A DNA stretch of 64,000 bases from Bacillus sp. CH30_1T (GTDB lineage Bacteria; Bacillota; Bacilli; Bacillales; Bacillaceae_B), in assembly GCF_008364765.1 (NCBI RefSeq), contig NZ_VTUY01000002.1, positions 188,501-252,500 of the forward strand. The letters run 5' to 3'. The notes beneath the pieces were generated by a model, which was given only the letters and a program-made list of their open reading frames with translations, ran no database searches and had not been told where the DNA came from. Shown here in pieces: positions 1 to 8,048 of the stretch. Each line of letters opens with the position of its first letter. Position 1 is the first letter of the stretch. The translations under genes and the position numbers were made by a program.

Positions 1-610
1 CGGAACGAATTAAGACGTTGGCCATCATTTGCGCAGGACCATCATGAATCTCACGGGATAAGCGTTTTCGCTCGTCCTCTTGTGCCTCGATGATTTGAAG
101 ACCGAAATCCTGACGCTGTTTCGCGTCCTCCAGTGCCTCATTCACTTGCCTTAAGTCACTATTTAAATAATTGAGAACGACGGATATTTGCGAGCAAAGA
201 TTTTCTGCCCGTTCAATCGTGTCCCCGAGTGCGTGTAACCGTCTTTCCAGTTCATCCCGACGGTCTCTCAATTGCTTTTCTTGCTGTCTATTCATGGATA
301 GCTTCATTTGCAGGTCATGAGCCTTCTCATACGCTTCTCTTACCTGATCTTCTGAATAGGTTTGAAAATGCTTGCTTACTTCAGAAAGTCTGAGTCGGGC
401 AAACTTCGATTTCTGTTGGAGGTGATCTCCTTCATCAATCACTTTCAAAACCATTTCTTTCACTTCCAGCAGTTCTTTCATCAAATCTTCATAATCAGTT
501 CGACATTGCTCGCCAATCTGAAAGATTTCATCCTTACTCTCGTCAACCGTATCGACCATCTTTTTCAGGATGCTATCTAACATCTTGGTGTCTATTTTTT
601 TAAGTGACAC
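1..610 (-). CDS. degS: DegS sensor histidine kinase, N-terminal part (runs off the window)
   Basis: The protein is read on the minus strand from a GTG at 610-608 with an AGAGGGG ribosome-binding site about 7 nt upstream; about 203 residues are present. The N-terminal part is helical and charged, as in the cytoplasmic sensing region of DegS. Near the window edge it reads LSREIHDGPAQMMANV, the phosphoacceptor-histidine box of HisKA_3 kinases. DegS phosphorylates DegU, which controls exoprotease, competence and motility genes in Bacillus. There is no membrane segment, as expected for this soluble kinase. Divergence from yvyE matches the B. subtilis order. The ATPase domain lies outside the window. 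Confidence 0.9.
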   Translation of the reverse strand, partial: MSLKKIDTKMLDSILKKMVDTVDESKDEIFQIGEQCRTDYEDLMKELLEVKEMVLKVIDEGDHLQQKSKFARLRLSEVSKHFQTYSEDQVREAYEKAHDLQMKLSMNRQQEKQLRDRRDELERRLHALGDTIERAENLCSQISVVLNYLNSDLRQVNEALEDAKQRQDFGLQIIEAQEDERKRLSREIHDGPAQMMANVLIRS

Positions 611-1142
611 GGTACACCCCTCTTTTGTTCCACAATAGTAGTCAACCTAGAATAAAGCTTCATATAAAACTATACTTACATAGCAATAATCGGCATTTTT
701 CAGCTGATGCCTCAGTCTTTCCAATGTAACCTAAGACCTAGGCTCCCACCTATAAAACCTTACCTATTATCAATTCCATGTAAAATTACAAAACTCCTTT
801 ATTCATCTAGGCATATTCCTATGTAATACCTCTACCAAGGGATCATTCGCTCCGGGAACATAAGAGAATGAATGGGAATTATCTAGACCATTCGGCTTCC
901 CTTTCAGAGCTTTGGGAACAACTGAAGTATTACTATCAGCGTCCATTATACCATGTCACATATTGTCGGAGATTAAAGTTTTATTACATTGTATTACCAT
1001 TATTTCATGTAGAACCAGTTTTTACCTGACACAATACCCTATGTGCCTCTCATTTTGTGCATTATGCATCATTTTTATATATAGTAGTATTAGGAGAAAA
1101 GAGCGTATTTTGTCGGGAGCTGCGACAAGAGGGAAAGGAGAA
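611..1142. other. degS-yvyE divergent intergenic region
   Basis: This 530-base AT-rich gap must hold the divergent promoters. The open frame of yvyE extends upstream to about 912, but that extension is unlike the family and has no ribosome-binding site. I see no RNA gene, repeat or convincing operator here. Confidence 0.5.
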
Positions 1143-1781
1143 ATGAGTTTGCTACATCACTATAATACTGTCAAGGGTTATGGAGAGCATGAAATCAATA
1201 TTGAACGTTCCAGATTCATCACCTATGTCAATCGTGCCGAATCCGAAGAAGAGGCACAGGAATTCATCACCTCTATCAAGAAGAAGCATCATGATGCCAA
1301 TCATAACTGCTCTGCCTATATGATTGGTGAAAATAACCTGATTCAAAAAGCGAATGACGACGGGGAGCCGAGTGGCACAGCCGGGGTCCCGATGCTTGAA
1401 GTATTAAAAAAGCGCGACCTCAAAGACACAGTCGTCGTTGTGACGCGTTATTTCGGGGGAATCAAACTTGGTGCCGGCGGACTTATCCGGGCGTATGGGC
1501 GAGCAACGTCTGAAGGCCTCAACGCTACCGGGATTGTTGAAAGACGTCTTATGAGGGTGATGAAAACGAAGATCGACTATACTTGGCTAGGTAAAGTTGA
1601 AAATGAAGTAAGATCGTCTACCTTTCAATTGAAAGAAATCCATTACCTAGATGCTGTCGAGATTGAAGTGTATGTGGAAGAAGCTTCTAAGGAGCAGTTT
1701 GTGGATTGGATGACGGAGCTTACGAATGGGCAGGGTGAAATTTCCGAGGGTAATGTAGAATACTTGGAGTCATCGATATAG
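1143..1781 (+). CDS. yvyE: IMPACT/YigZ-family protein YvyE
   Basis: The 212-residue protein starts at the ATG at 1143, chosen because GGGAAAGGAG lies just upstream and because family members begin with an equivalent YxTVKGxGEHEI segment. Conserved family blocks are visible: HHDANHNCSAY, NDDGEPSGTAG and RYFGGIKLGAGGLIRAYG, forming the N-terminal UPF0029/IMPACT domain, followed by a DUF1949-type C-terminal domain that includes DYTWLGKVENE. YigZ/IMPACT proteins are thought to bind nucleic acid or ribosomes; the exact role in Bacillus is not settled. It is divergent from degS and followed by a compact hairpin repeat at 1791-1823. Confidence 0.93.
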   Translation: MSLLHHYNTVKGYGEHEINIERSRFITYVNRAESEEEAQEFITSIKKKHHDANHNCSAYMIGENNLIQKANDDGEPSGTAGVPMLEVLKKRDLKDTVVVVTRYFGGIKLGAGGLIRAYGRATSEGLNATGIVERRLMRVMKTKIDYTWLGKVENEVRSSTFQLKEIHYLDAVEIEVYVEEASKEQFVDWMTELTNGQGEISEGNVEYLESSI

Positions 1782-1790
1782 TACTTCTGA

Positions 1791-1823
1791 AGGGACGGAC
1801 CTCGAATTTCGAGGTCCGTCTCT
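1791..1823. repeat. Compact palindrome made of two fused 14-mer repeats
   Basis: Two inverted copies of the dispersed GAGGGACGGACCTC-type repeat abut here, giving a 16-bp stem around a one-base loop (position 1807) with a single G-U pair. It sits directly after the yvyE stop and before the LCP gene. There is only a weak T-rich tail, so it may act as a terminator or RNA stabiliser, but its sequence places it in the repeat family seen throughout 27-59 kb. Confidence 0.85.
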
Positions 1824-1940
1824 CTTGTAATATAAATTTCATTTTACGATTTTATAGGTAAAGTAGTACAATAGAAATTGATATAATACGTCGAATATTG
1901 TTTATTGGTGTGACTACTCGAAAAAGGAGTTTTTCTATAT

Positions 1941-2990
1941 ATGTCGATTGAACGGAATTATCGTAATAGTATGAAAAAGAAGAAACGCAGGAGAAGGATT
2001 GTGTTCTTTCTCATCATCCCCCTGCTCATCGTCACGTTTTCTGTTGCTGGATACGGGGCACTGTTGTATAAAAAAGCTGAAACCGTCTTTAATGATTCGT
2101 ACAATAATATAGACGGCCGCGAGAAATCCGAACTTCGGGAAGAAAAGGTAGATCCCAACATCGATAATGTATCCATCTTATTTATCGGGGTCGATGAAAG
2201 TGATACTCGTAACTTCGGCTCATCAACCCGTTCTGACGCCTTGATGCTCGCCACCCTTAATGAAAAGGAAAAGTCCGTTAAACTCGTAAGTATCCCCCGT
2301 GACTCCTATGTTTATTTACCAGAAGTAGGATACAAAACGAAGATTAACCACGCACACGCGTATGGTGGACCTAAAGCTTCCATTGAAGCGGTTGAAACCA
2401 TGTTTGATATACCTGTCGATTATTATGTGAAAATGAACTTCCATGCATTTATTGATGTCGTGGACGCACTGAATGGTATAAATGTAGAGGTACCTTATGA
2501 GTTATATGAACAAAACTCAAAGGATACAGCAAACGCCATTCATTTACTTCCCGGAATGCAAACGCTGGACGGGGAAGAAGCTTTAGCACTGGCCAGAACC
2601 CGGAAAAAGGATAATGATATCGAACGTGGTAAACGTCAACAGGAAATCCTTAAAGGCGTAATGAAGAAAGCAGTATCTGCCAATGCCTTGACCAAATATG
2701 ATGATATCATCCAAGCCATCGGGGACAATATGGAAACCAATATGACCTTTAACGAGATGAAAGCTCTTTCCAGTTACGGGTTAAAGAAACAGTTGGACTT
2801 GAACACTCTTTCCCTTGAAGGGGAAGATACTTATATTGAAAATGTGTATTATTGGTTATTGGACGATACCAGCCTGGCCAATACGAGTATTGAATTACAA
2901 GATCACCTTGAGGTCAATCGAGCAACAGCTGGAGATATTGATTACTCTGAACAGAGTGAAGAAGAGACTTCTTCTGCTACTTATGATTAA
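1941..2990 (+). CDS. tagU: LytR-CpsA-Psr (LCP) family teichoic-acid ligase
   Basis: This is a 349-residue membrane-anchored protein. A basic cytoplasmic N-terminus (KKKKRRRR) precedes one membrane helix at about residues 20-45, and the extracellular LCP domain follows. LCP hallmarks are present: ILFIGVDESDTR, STRSDALMLATLN, VSIPRDSYVYLP, TKINHAHAYGG and ALALARTRKKDNDIERGKRQQ, including the Arg and Asp residues that bind polyprenyl pyrophosphate. LCP enzymes move wall teichoic acid from undecaprenyl pyrophosphate to peptidoglycan. The position between yvyE and tagO matches lytR/tagU of B. subtilis. The start uses an AAGGAG site about 11 nt upstream; an in-frame ATG at 1971 is an alternative. 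Confidence 0.9.
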   Translation: MSIERNYRNSMKKKKRRRRIVFFLIIPLLIVTFSVAGYGALLYKKAETVFNDSYNNIDGREKSELREEKVDPNIDNVSILFIGVDESDTRNFGSSTRSDALMLATLNEKEKSVKLVSIPRDSYVYLPEVGYKTKINHAHAYGGPKASIEAVETMFDIPVDYYVKMNFHAFIDVVDALNGINVEVPYELYEQNSKDTANAIHLLPGMQTLDGEEALALARTRKKDNDIERGKRQQEILKGVMKKAVSANALTKYDDIIQAIGDNMETNMTFNEMKALSSYGLKKQLDLNTLSLEGEDTYIENVYYWLLDDTSLANTSIELQDHLEVNRATAGDIDYSEQSEEETSSATYD

Positions 2991-3002
2991 TGGATAATGA
3001 TT

Positions 3003-3036
3003 AAAACCTGCAGAAACCCATCTGCAGGTTTTATTT
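3003..3036 (+). terminator. Rho-independent terminator of the LCP gene
   Basis: AAACCTGCAGA and TCTGCAGGTTT form an 11-bp stem with a short loop, followed by a T-rich tail, 13 bases after the stop codon. Confidence 0.85.
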
Positions 3037-3051
3037 TTCATCTAAAAATAA

Positions 3052-3210
3052 GGCTCTTTTCACAAGGGTTGTTGTTTTTAACAATGGTGAGACCCCGGAG
3101 GCAAAGCCGAGAAGGCTCACCACCAGCCCCGCGGAAAGCGAGCATCCTGTAGCGGAAATCAACTATTACTTTCTCCTCAACAATAAGCAACAAACTTTAC
3201 GAAAAGAGCC
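3052..3210. repeat. MITE-like element of about 159 bp with terminal inverted repeats
   Basis: The ends are exact 10-bp inverted repeats (GGCTCTTTTC and GAAAAGAGCC), extending imperfectly to about 25 bp. The core contains a GC-rich block (minus strand TTGATTTCCGCTACAGG, GCTCGCTTTCCGCGGGG) that recurs near 63412-63450. It has no coding capacity. Related blocks are, to my knowledge, common between genes in Bacillaceae chromosomes. Confidence 0.7.
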
Positions 3211-3211
3211 A

Positions 3212-3252
3212 AAAAAAAGAGTAGAGAACAAATGAGTCTCTACTCTTTTTCA
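3212..3252 (-). terminator. Terminator of tagO
   Basis: A 12-bp stem (AAGAGTAGAGA with TCTCTACTCTT) lies just before the tagO stop, with T-runs on the minus-strand side. It abuts the MITE-like element. Confidence 0.8.
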
Positions 3253-3255
3253 TGA

Positions 3256-4311
3256 TTATTTTCTTGTCGCTCTCGCTTTAACGAACTTTATCAACGGTTG
3301 ATAATTTGAATTGACAAGTCCGATACTCTCGATGAACCACTCAATTGCTATGAGTAGTACCGCTATCACAATCATTGCGCCCCACAGCGTCGACATTGAG
3401 AATATGATGGCCGCTAAGCTGAACATCGCTGCAATCGCATAAATGATGATGACGGTTTGTTTGTGTGTAAATCCAATCCGCAATAAACAATGATGCAAAT
3501 GCGATTTATCAGGAGCAGATAATGGACTTTTGTTGACAATTCTTCTAATGATCGCAAAGAACGTATCTGAAATAGGTACACCTAAGATAATGAGCGGAAC
3601 GATAAGGGAAATCATAGTAACATTTTTAAACCCAAGCATGGAGAGCACAGCAATCATGTATCCAAGGAACAGTGCTCCTGTATCACCCATAAAGATTTTC
3701 GCTGGGTGGAAGTTGAAATACAGAAATCCGAGTGTACTGACAATCAGGATCAATGCGAGGGACATAACAAAGACGTCACCTTTAAGCATCGCCATGAAAC
3801 CGATTGTCGCAAGCCCAATTGTCGATACTCCTGCAGCCAGTCCGTCTAATCCATCAATGAGATTGATTGCATTAGTGATCCCCACAATCCAGAGGATGGT
3901 AATCGGAATGCTGAACATACCGAACTCCAGCACACCACCAAAAGGCAGGTTAATGAATTCGATTTGAACTCCACCAAGTACCACTGTAAACGCCGCTGTC
4001 AACTGCCCCAATAATTTAAGGCGGGGAGATAAATCAAAGATGTCATCCGCCATCCCGGTTAAGAGGATGACAGCACTTCCCAGGATGATCGCCCCTGCAT
4101 AAGGGTCATCAGGACGTAAAATCAGAAATCCTGCGATAAACCCTATATAGATAGCGAGACCTCCAAGACGAGGCATTATTTTCTGGTGGACTTTACGGAC
4201 ATTGGGTTGGTCCGTGGCGCCCACTTTATAGGCAAATTTCTTCACAAACGGGGTTATCCCCAAAGTTAACAAAAAACATATGATTAAGGTTAGAATTAAC
4301 ATCATTGTCAC
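3256..4311 (-). CDS. tagO: UDP-GlcNAc:undecaprenyl-phosphate GlcNAc-1-phosphate transferase TagO
   Basis: TagO makes the first lipid-linked intermediate of wall teichoic acid by transferring GlcNAc-1-P to undecaprenyl phosphate on the inner membrane face. The 351-residue protein is polytopic (about 10-11 helices) and has the MraY/WecA-family signatures: KVHQKIMPRLGGLAIYIGF near residues 41-59, the catalytic aspartates GMADDIFDLSPRLK (D89, D90), NAINLIDGLDGLAAG, KIFMGDTGALFLG and the late DKSHLHHCL histidine motif. It is transcribed with the following gap of 64 nt towards the upstream GT4 gene, consistent with one tagA-GT4-tagO operon. Confidence 0.95.
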   Translation of the reverse strand: MTMMLILTLIICFLLTLGITPFVKKFAYKVGATDQPNVRKVHQKIMPRLGGLAIYIGFIAGFLILRPDDPYAGAIILGSAVILLTGMADDIFDLSPRLKLLGQLTAAFTVVLGGVQIEFINLPFGGVLEFGMFSIPITILWIVGITNAINLIDGLDGLAAGVSTIGLATIGFMAMLKGDVFVMSLALILIVSTLGFLYFNFHPAKIFMGDTGALFLGYMIAVLSMLGFKNVTMISLIVPLIILGVPISDTFFAIIRRIVNKSPLSAPDKSHLHHCLLRIGFTHKQTVIIIYAIAAMFSLAAIIFSMSTLWGAMIVIAVLLIAIEWFIESIGLVNSNYQPLIKFVKARATRK

Positions 4312-4375
4312 ACCTCTTGTAGTTAATCTACCCGGTACCTTTACTTGCGAAACAGGTAATTAATACATACTCAAT

Positions 4376-5482
4376 TTACTTTCCTAGCTTCAAGTATACA
4401 TTATAAACGTTATTGGCGAATTGCTCTACCGAAAAATGTCTTTTGCTGTATTTTTTTATTTTTTCTCCCATAAGGATGAGAGTTCCCTCTTTCTTTTTCC
4501 TCATGGCAGATTCAAGACTTTCCGTAAGTTGATCTGAATCTTCAACGGGAATGATCCAGCCGTAGCTATCATCCGGAATGAGCTGATCCACTCCGCCAAC
4601 GTCCGTTGTCATTACCGGAACACCTGCCCTGGCCGCTTCAAGTAGAACCAAGGGGAAACTTTCACTGTATGAGGTCAGAATGGCTACATCCGCAATGGGG
4701 TAGATTCTCTCTACATCATTCCGGTGTCCCAAGAATTCGACATGACCGGAAATCCCATGTTCTTCTGAATACTTTATCAAAGCTTCCCTTTCAGAGCCAT
4801 CACCAATCAGGAGGATTTTTATGTTAGTGTGATGATTTTCAATCAGATTCCGCACGGCTTTCAAAGCTACCTTATGACCTTTGACCGCTTCAAGCCTTGC
4901 CACCATAATGATTGTAAAATCACCATCTTTCACCCCTAATTCCTCTCTTGTAAGTGGAGCTTCCAATTCTTTATCGAAATCGATACCATTTAAAATAGTG
5001 GTGATTTTCTCATCGGGAATGCTCCTATCCAGTAATATTTGCTTAAATCGGTCTGAAATGGCCAGGAGATGGTCTGCCTGCTTTAGAGCTTTCAGATTTA
5101 GAAAAGTATAAAGCTTCCCTGATAAACCTCTTCCCATAAAGTCATCTCTCGGATCACTATGTACGGTCACCATCCACTTTACATCGACAAAAGATCGTAT
5201 CATTGCCCCGTAGCAATTTGCCCTTGCTCCATGGGTATGAATGATGTCGATACTGTTTAACCGAATGAAATGTATGATCTCTTTTAATATTGAAAAATCA
5301 AACCTGGAGCTCTGATTGAATAATACAGTCTGAATATCCAGACTCCGGGCACGATCGTACATTTCACCTTTTTCAAAAACACCTAAATAGAACTCTTCCC
5401 GGTTTAACTCATTTAGTAAAGAAAGGATGTGATACATGCCTCCACCACTTTCGTTTCCGGCATTGAGATGTAATATCTTCAT
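4376..5482 (-). CDS. Glycosyltransferase family 4, membrane-lipid or wall-polymer type
   Basis: This is a 368-residue GT-B enzyme. The N-terminal domain has the glycine-rich start MKILHLNAGNESGGGMYHI and DIIHTHGARAN. The C-terminal nucleotide-binding domain has MVARLEAVKGHKVAL and the EX7E-like segment SYSESFPLVLLEAARAGVPV. It presumably transfers a sugar from a nucleotide donor to a lipid-linked acceptor. It sits between tagA and tagO, with 27 nt to tagA, so a role in the linkage unit or a linked envelope glycan is likely, but the sugar cannot be read from sequence. Confidence 0.85.
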   Translation of the reverse strand: MKILHLNAGNESGGGMYHILSLLNELNREEFYLGVFEKGEMYDRARSLDIQTVLFNQSSRFDFSILKEIIHFIRLNSIDIIHTHGARANCYGAMIRSFVDVKWMVTVHSDPRDDFMGRGLSGKLYTFLNLKALKQADHLLAISDRFKQILLDRSIPDEKITTILNGIDFDKELEAPLTREELGVKDGDFTIIMVARLEAVKGHKVALKAVRNLIENHHTNIKILLIGDGSEREALIKYSEEHGISGHVEFLGHRNDVERIYPIADVAILTSYSESFPLVLLEAARAGVPVMTTDVGGVDQLIPDDSYGWIIPVEDSDQLTESLESAMRKKKEGTLILMGEKIKKYSKRHFSVEQFANNVYNVYLKLGK

Positions 5483-5509
5483 GAATCAAATCCTCCTCTC
5501 CACTATAAG

Positions 5510-6238
5510 TTATCCTCTTGACTTTAATACATGAAAGATGAATTGTGGCAGGACCACCATTCTTCTCCATCTTGATGGTTGCTGCAGCAGGCGGTAGAAC
5601 CATTCCAGATGAACCTTTTGCCAGATTACAGGAGCTCTCTTCACATGTCCGGCGAGTACATCGATACTGCCCCCGACTCCGATGAAGACCCCTTTTTGGA
5701 CGCGGCTCATATTTTCTTTAATCCATTTCTCTTGTCGGGGAAAGCCAAGTGCAACCAATACTAAATCGGGTTCAGATTCCTGGATCCCATGAATGATCTC
5801 TTCATTCTCATCCTCAAAGTAACCATGATGGTATCCAACCAAATGAAGGTTAGGATATTTTTTCTTCACATTGACCACTGCCTTTTCCAGTACTTCTGGT
5901 TTCGCCCCGACGATGTATACTCTAAATGGATGTTCATTGGATAAAGTCAGGAGCTCTTCCATTAGTTCAAACCCCGGCACTCTCTCGACCAGAGGCTGTT
6001 TCTTCAGTCTGGAGGCAATGACCACACCTATGCCATCGGGAATGATGTAATCCGCCTTACTTAATGTGTAGAGGTAATCTGTATCTGTACGTGCATGCAT
6101 GACGATTTCCGGATTTGCCGTTACGATAAAGGCTTTTTTCTCCTCTTTCAGATATTGATTATAAAGGTCATTTACTATATCATCCTTCGTTTTATTCACG
6201 AAAGGAATATCTAATATTTGCACTGATTCATTCTTCAT
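5510..6238 (-). CDS. tagA: N-acetylmannosaminyltransferase TagA (WecG/TagA/CpsF family)
   Basis: This 242-residue GT26 enzyme adds ManNAc to GlcNAc-PP-undecaprenol, the second step of the wall teichoic acid linkage unit. Family blocks seen are VTANPEIVMHAR (with the catalytic-region Thr and Asn), ADYIIPDGIGVV, RVPGFELM, YIVGAKPEV, LVLVALGFPRQEKWI and GVFIGVGGSIDVLAG. The basic amphipathic C-terminus (WFYRLLQQPSRWRR) is the membrane-targeting appendage known for TagA. It leads a minus-strand operon with the GT4 and tagO and is divergent from the polymerase gene at 6546. Confidence 0.93.
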   Translation of the reverse strand: MKNESVQILDIPFVNKTKDDIVNDLYNQYLKEEKKAFIVTANPEIVMHARTDTDYLYTLSKADYIIPDGIGVVIASRLKKQPLVERVPGFELMEELLTLSNEHPFRVYIVGAKPEVLEKAVVNVKKKYPNLHLVGYHHGYFEDENEEIIHGIQESEPDLVLVALGFPRQEKWIKENMSRVQKGVFIGVGGSIDVLAGHVKRAPVIWQKVHLEWFYRLLQQPSRWRRMVVLPQFIFHVLKSRG

Positions 6239-6545
6239 GGCCGACTACCTTTCCTATTTCTCTCATGTTCATTTTATCTTAGGTGCGTTCATTCTGAAAT
6301 AGTTATTCTGTTAAGAATGATTACAGTAAAATGACAATTCGTAATCCAACATCATAAATAAAGGAATTTCCGTTCCGCATCTATAATAAAATAGAAACGG
6401 TCCCTTTTTAGAATTGTAATCAAATTATTATCGTTTCTTTATGAATCTTTACAAAAAATTAAATAAAACTATAAATTCGTTTATTAAGCTAATACTAGAA
6501 GTAACCTTTAGATAAGTGTTACGTAGATTGAAGGGTGGAATTTAA
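6239..6545. other. AT-rich divergent promoter region (tagA / polymerase)
   Basis: This 307-bp non-coding spacer separates two divergent envelope transcription units and is strongly AT-rich in its right half. I see no repeat, hairpin or clear operator. Confidence 0.4.
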
Positions 6546-8030
6546 TTGTTTACAGAGAATAAACATCTCGGGCTTCTCTTCGGCATCAGTATTCTGTTGC
6601 CATTGATATTCACACATATCGCCGTGTCACTCGTGTCGATCGTTTTGACACTATTTCTCGTGTGGAAGGAAAAGAAGAGTGGATTACTGCTATTATTTGT
6701 ATACTTCCCTATTAGGCCATTTCTAATAGAAATAAATAATGGTTTTAAACTTTTAGGAGACGTCGTCATTGTATTTCTATTTGTGCTGACAATCATTGAA
6801 TACATAAAGCATAAGAAGACCTTCACGGGACTCACAAAATATCTTGTGACGAGCGGAATCATATTATTCTGTTTAACTGGGACAATCGCTGCATTTACTA
6901 CAGGGGTTGAACTTAAGGCGATTGTTTTTCAAAATAGAGCCTTTCTGATTACGTTTTTACTGGTTTTCGTCCTGGGAGAACTCACGTTTACCCGTAAGGA
7001 TATTAAGCGTTTTGTCGGTATAACAGTCATCATGGGTACGATTCTCTCGATCCATGGATTGATCGAATTCATCTCATCAAGAACCCTTTTCGTCCCGGTG
7101 GCTTGGGAAAATTGGAATTTGTCTTCTGTCAATGAGATGAGAGTGTACGGCCTTACAGCGAATCCGAATGTGTTAGGCACCTATTTATCCATCTGTCTAT
7201 TTGCCACCTTGTATGCTTACCAAACGTATCATAAATACAAATGGCCACTCATCAGTGCTGCTATACTCATGCTCGGAGTTCTCTGTCTTACTTACTCAAG
7301 AGGTTCCATATTGGCTTTCGGGATTGCGTTCATCCTTTACATTCTATTAAGGAAAGACTGGAAAATGCTTAAATCCTTTGTGGTAATAGTGGTTATTGGT
7401 TTATGTGTCATTTATTATCCCGCCAATGCCGCCAAGACATATGTAGCGCAAGAAAGTCCTGACCGAACGAATCCCTCCTCTCAAGTCGATGAACATGACA
7501 TAGAAGATGAGAAGGATCATAATGATACTAAACAAAGCCCATCATCCACTTTTTCAAATCGGTTCAAGGAAATCTTTTCGGATGACATTATTCAAAAAAG
7601 TACAGAATGGGGCAGATTATATGTCGTATTCAAGGGAATAGACATCTATATGGAGCATCCTGTCATCGGTACCGGATTCGGGACCTTTGGTGATTCCGCC
7701 ACATTAAGCTATGGTTCTCCCATATCAGATCAATACGGATTACCCGATCGCATGTATTCCGACAATCAATACATACAATTCCTTGTTCAAACTGGAACGA
7801 TCGGTACGTTATTTGTTCTATTCTTTATAGTCGGGATCATGATTCAGCTTTGGAAGAGAAGGAGTGAAACCATCACCCCCGTCCTCTTTTCCCTTACGAT
7901 TGCCGCCTTACTCATGGCCCTATTCTATAACGTATTGGAAGAGAAGATCCTTACTCTCTACTTTTACACTTTATTAGGTTATTTTCTGTATAAGGAGAGA
8001 GACCTCTTGGAGGATGAGTCATCAAGATGA
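6546..8030 (+). CDS. O-antigen ligase / Wzy-type polymerase family membrane protein
   Basis: The 494-residue polytopic protein has about 11-12 hydrophobic helices and the Wzy_C signature: GLTANPNVLGTYLSI, LTYSRGSILAF, then a long extracellular loop (about residues 300-360, very charged: DEHDIEDEKDHND) and HPVIGTGFGTFGD. Such proteins polymerise or ligate lipid-linked glycans on the outer membrane face. A TTG start at 6546 fits AGGGTGGA a few bases upstream. The next gene, a flippase, starts within about 20 nt, so polymerase, flippase and GT4 form one operon for an exported glycan other than the teichoic acid chain. Confidence 0.85.
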   Translation: MFTENKHLGLLFGISILLPLIFTHIAVSLVSIVLTLFLVWKEKKSGLLLLFVYFPIRPFLIEINNGFKLLGDVVIVFLFVLTIIEYIKHKKTFTGLTKYLVTSGIILFCLTGTIAAFTTGVELKAIVFQNRAFLITFLLVFVLGELTFTRKDIKRFVGITVIMGTILSIHGLIEFISSRTLFVPVAWENWNLSSVNEMRVYGLTANPNVLGTYLSICLFATLYAYQTYHKYKWPLISAAILMLGVLCLTYSRGSILAFGIAFILYILLRKDWKMLKSFVVIVVIGLCVIYYPANAAKTYVAQESPDRTNPSSQVDEHDIEDEKDHNDTKQSPSSTFSNRFKEIFSDDIIQKSTEWGRLYVVFKGIDIYMEHPVIGTGFGTFGDSATLSYGSPISDQYGLPDRMYSDNQYIQFLVQTGTIGTLFVLFFIVGIMIQLWKRRSETITPVLFSLTIAALLMALFYNVLEEKILTLYFYTLLGYFLYKERDLLEDESSR

Positions 8031-8048
8031 TAGCAAATGAGGAATTCA

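Noticed and set aside
912-1142. N-terminal extension of YvyE
   Set aside because: There is no ribosome-binding site for the upstream start, no similarity to the family, and a good GGGAAAGGAG site precedes ATG 1143.
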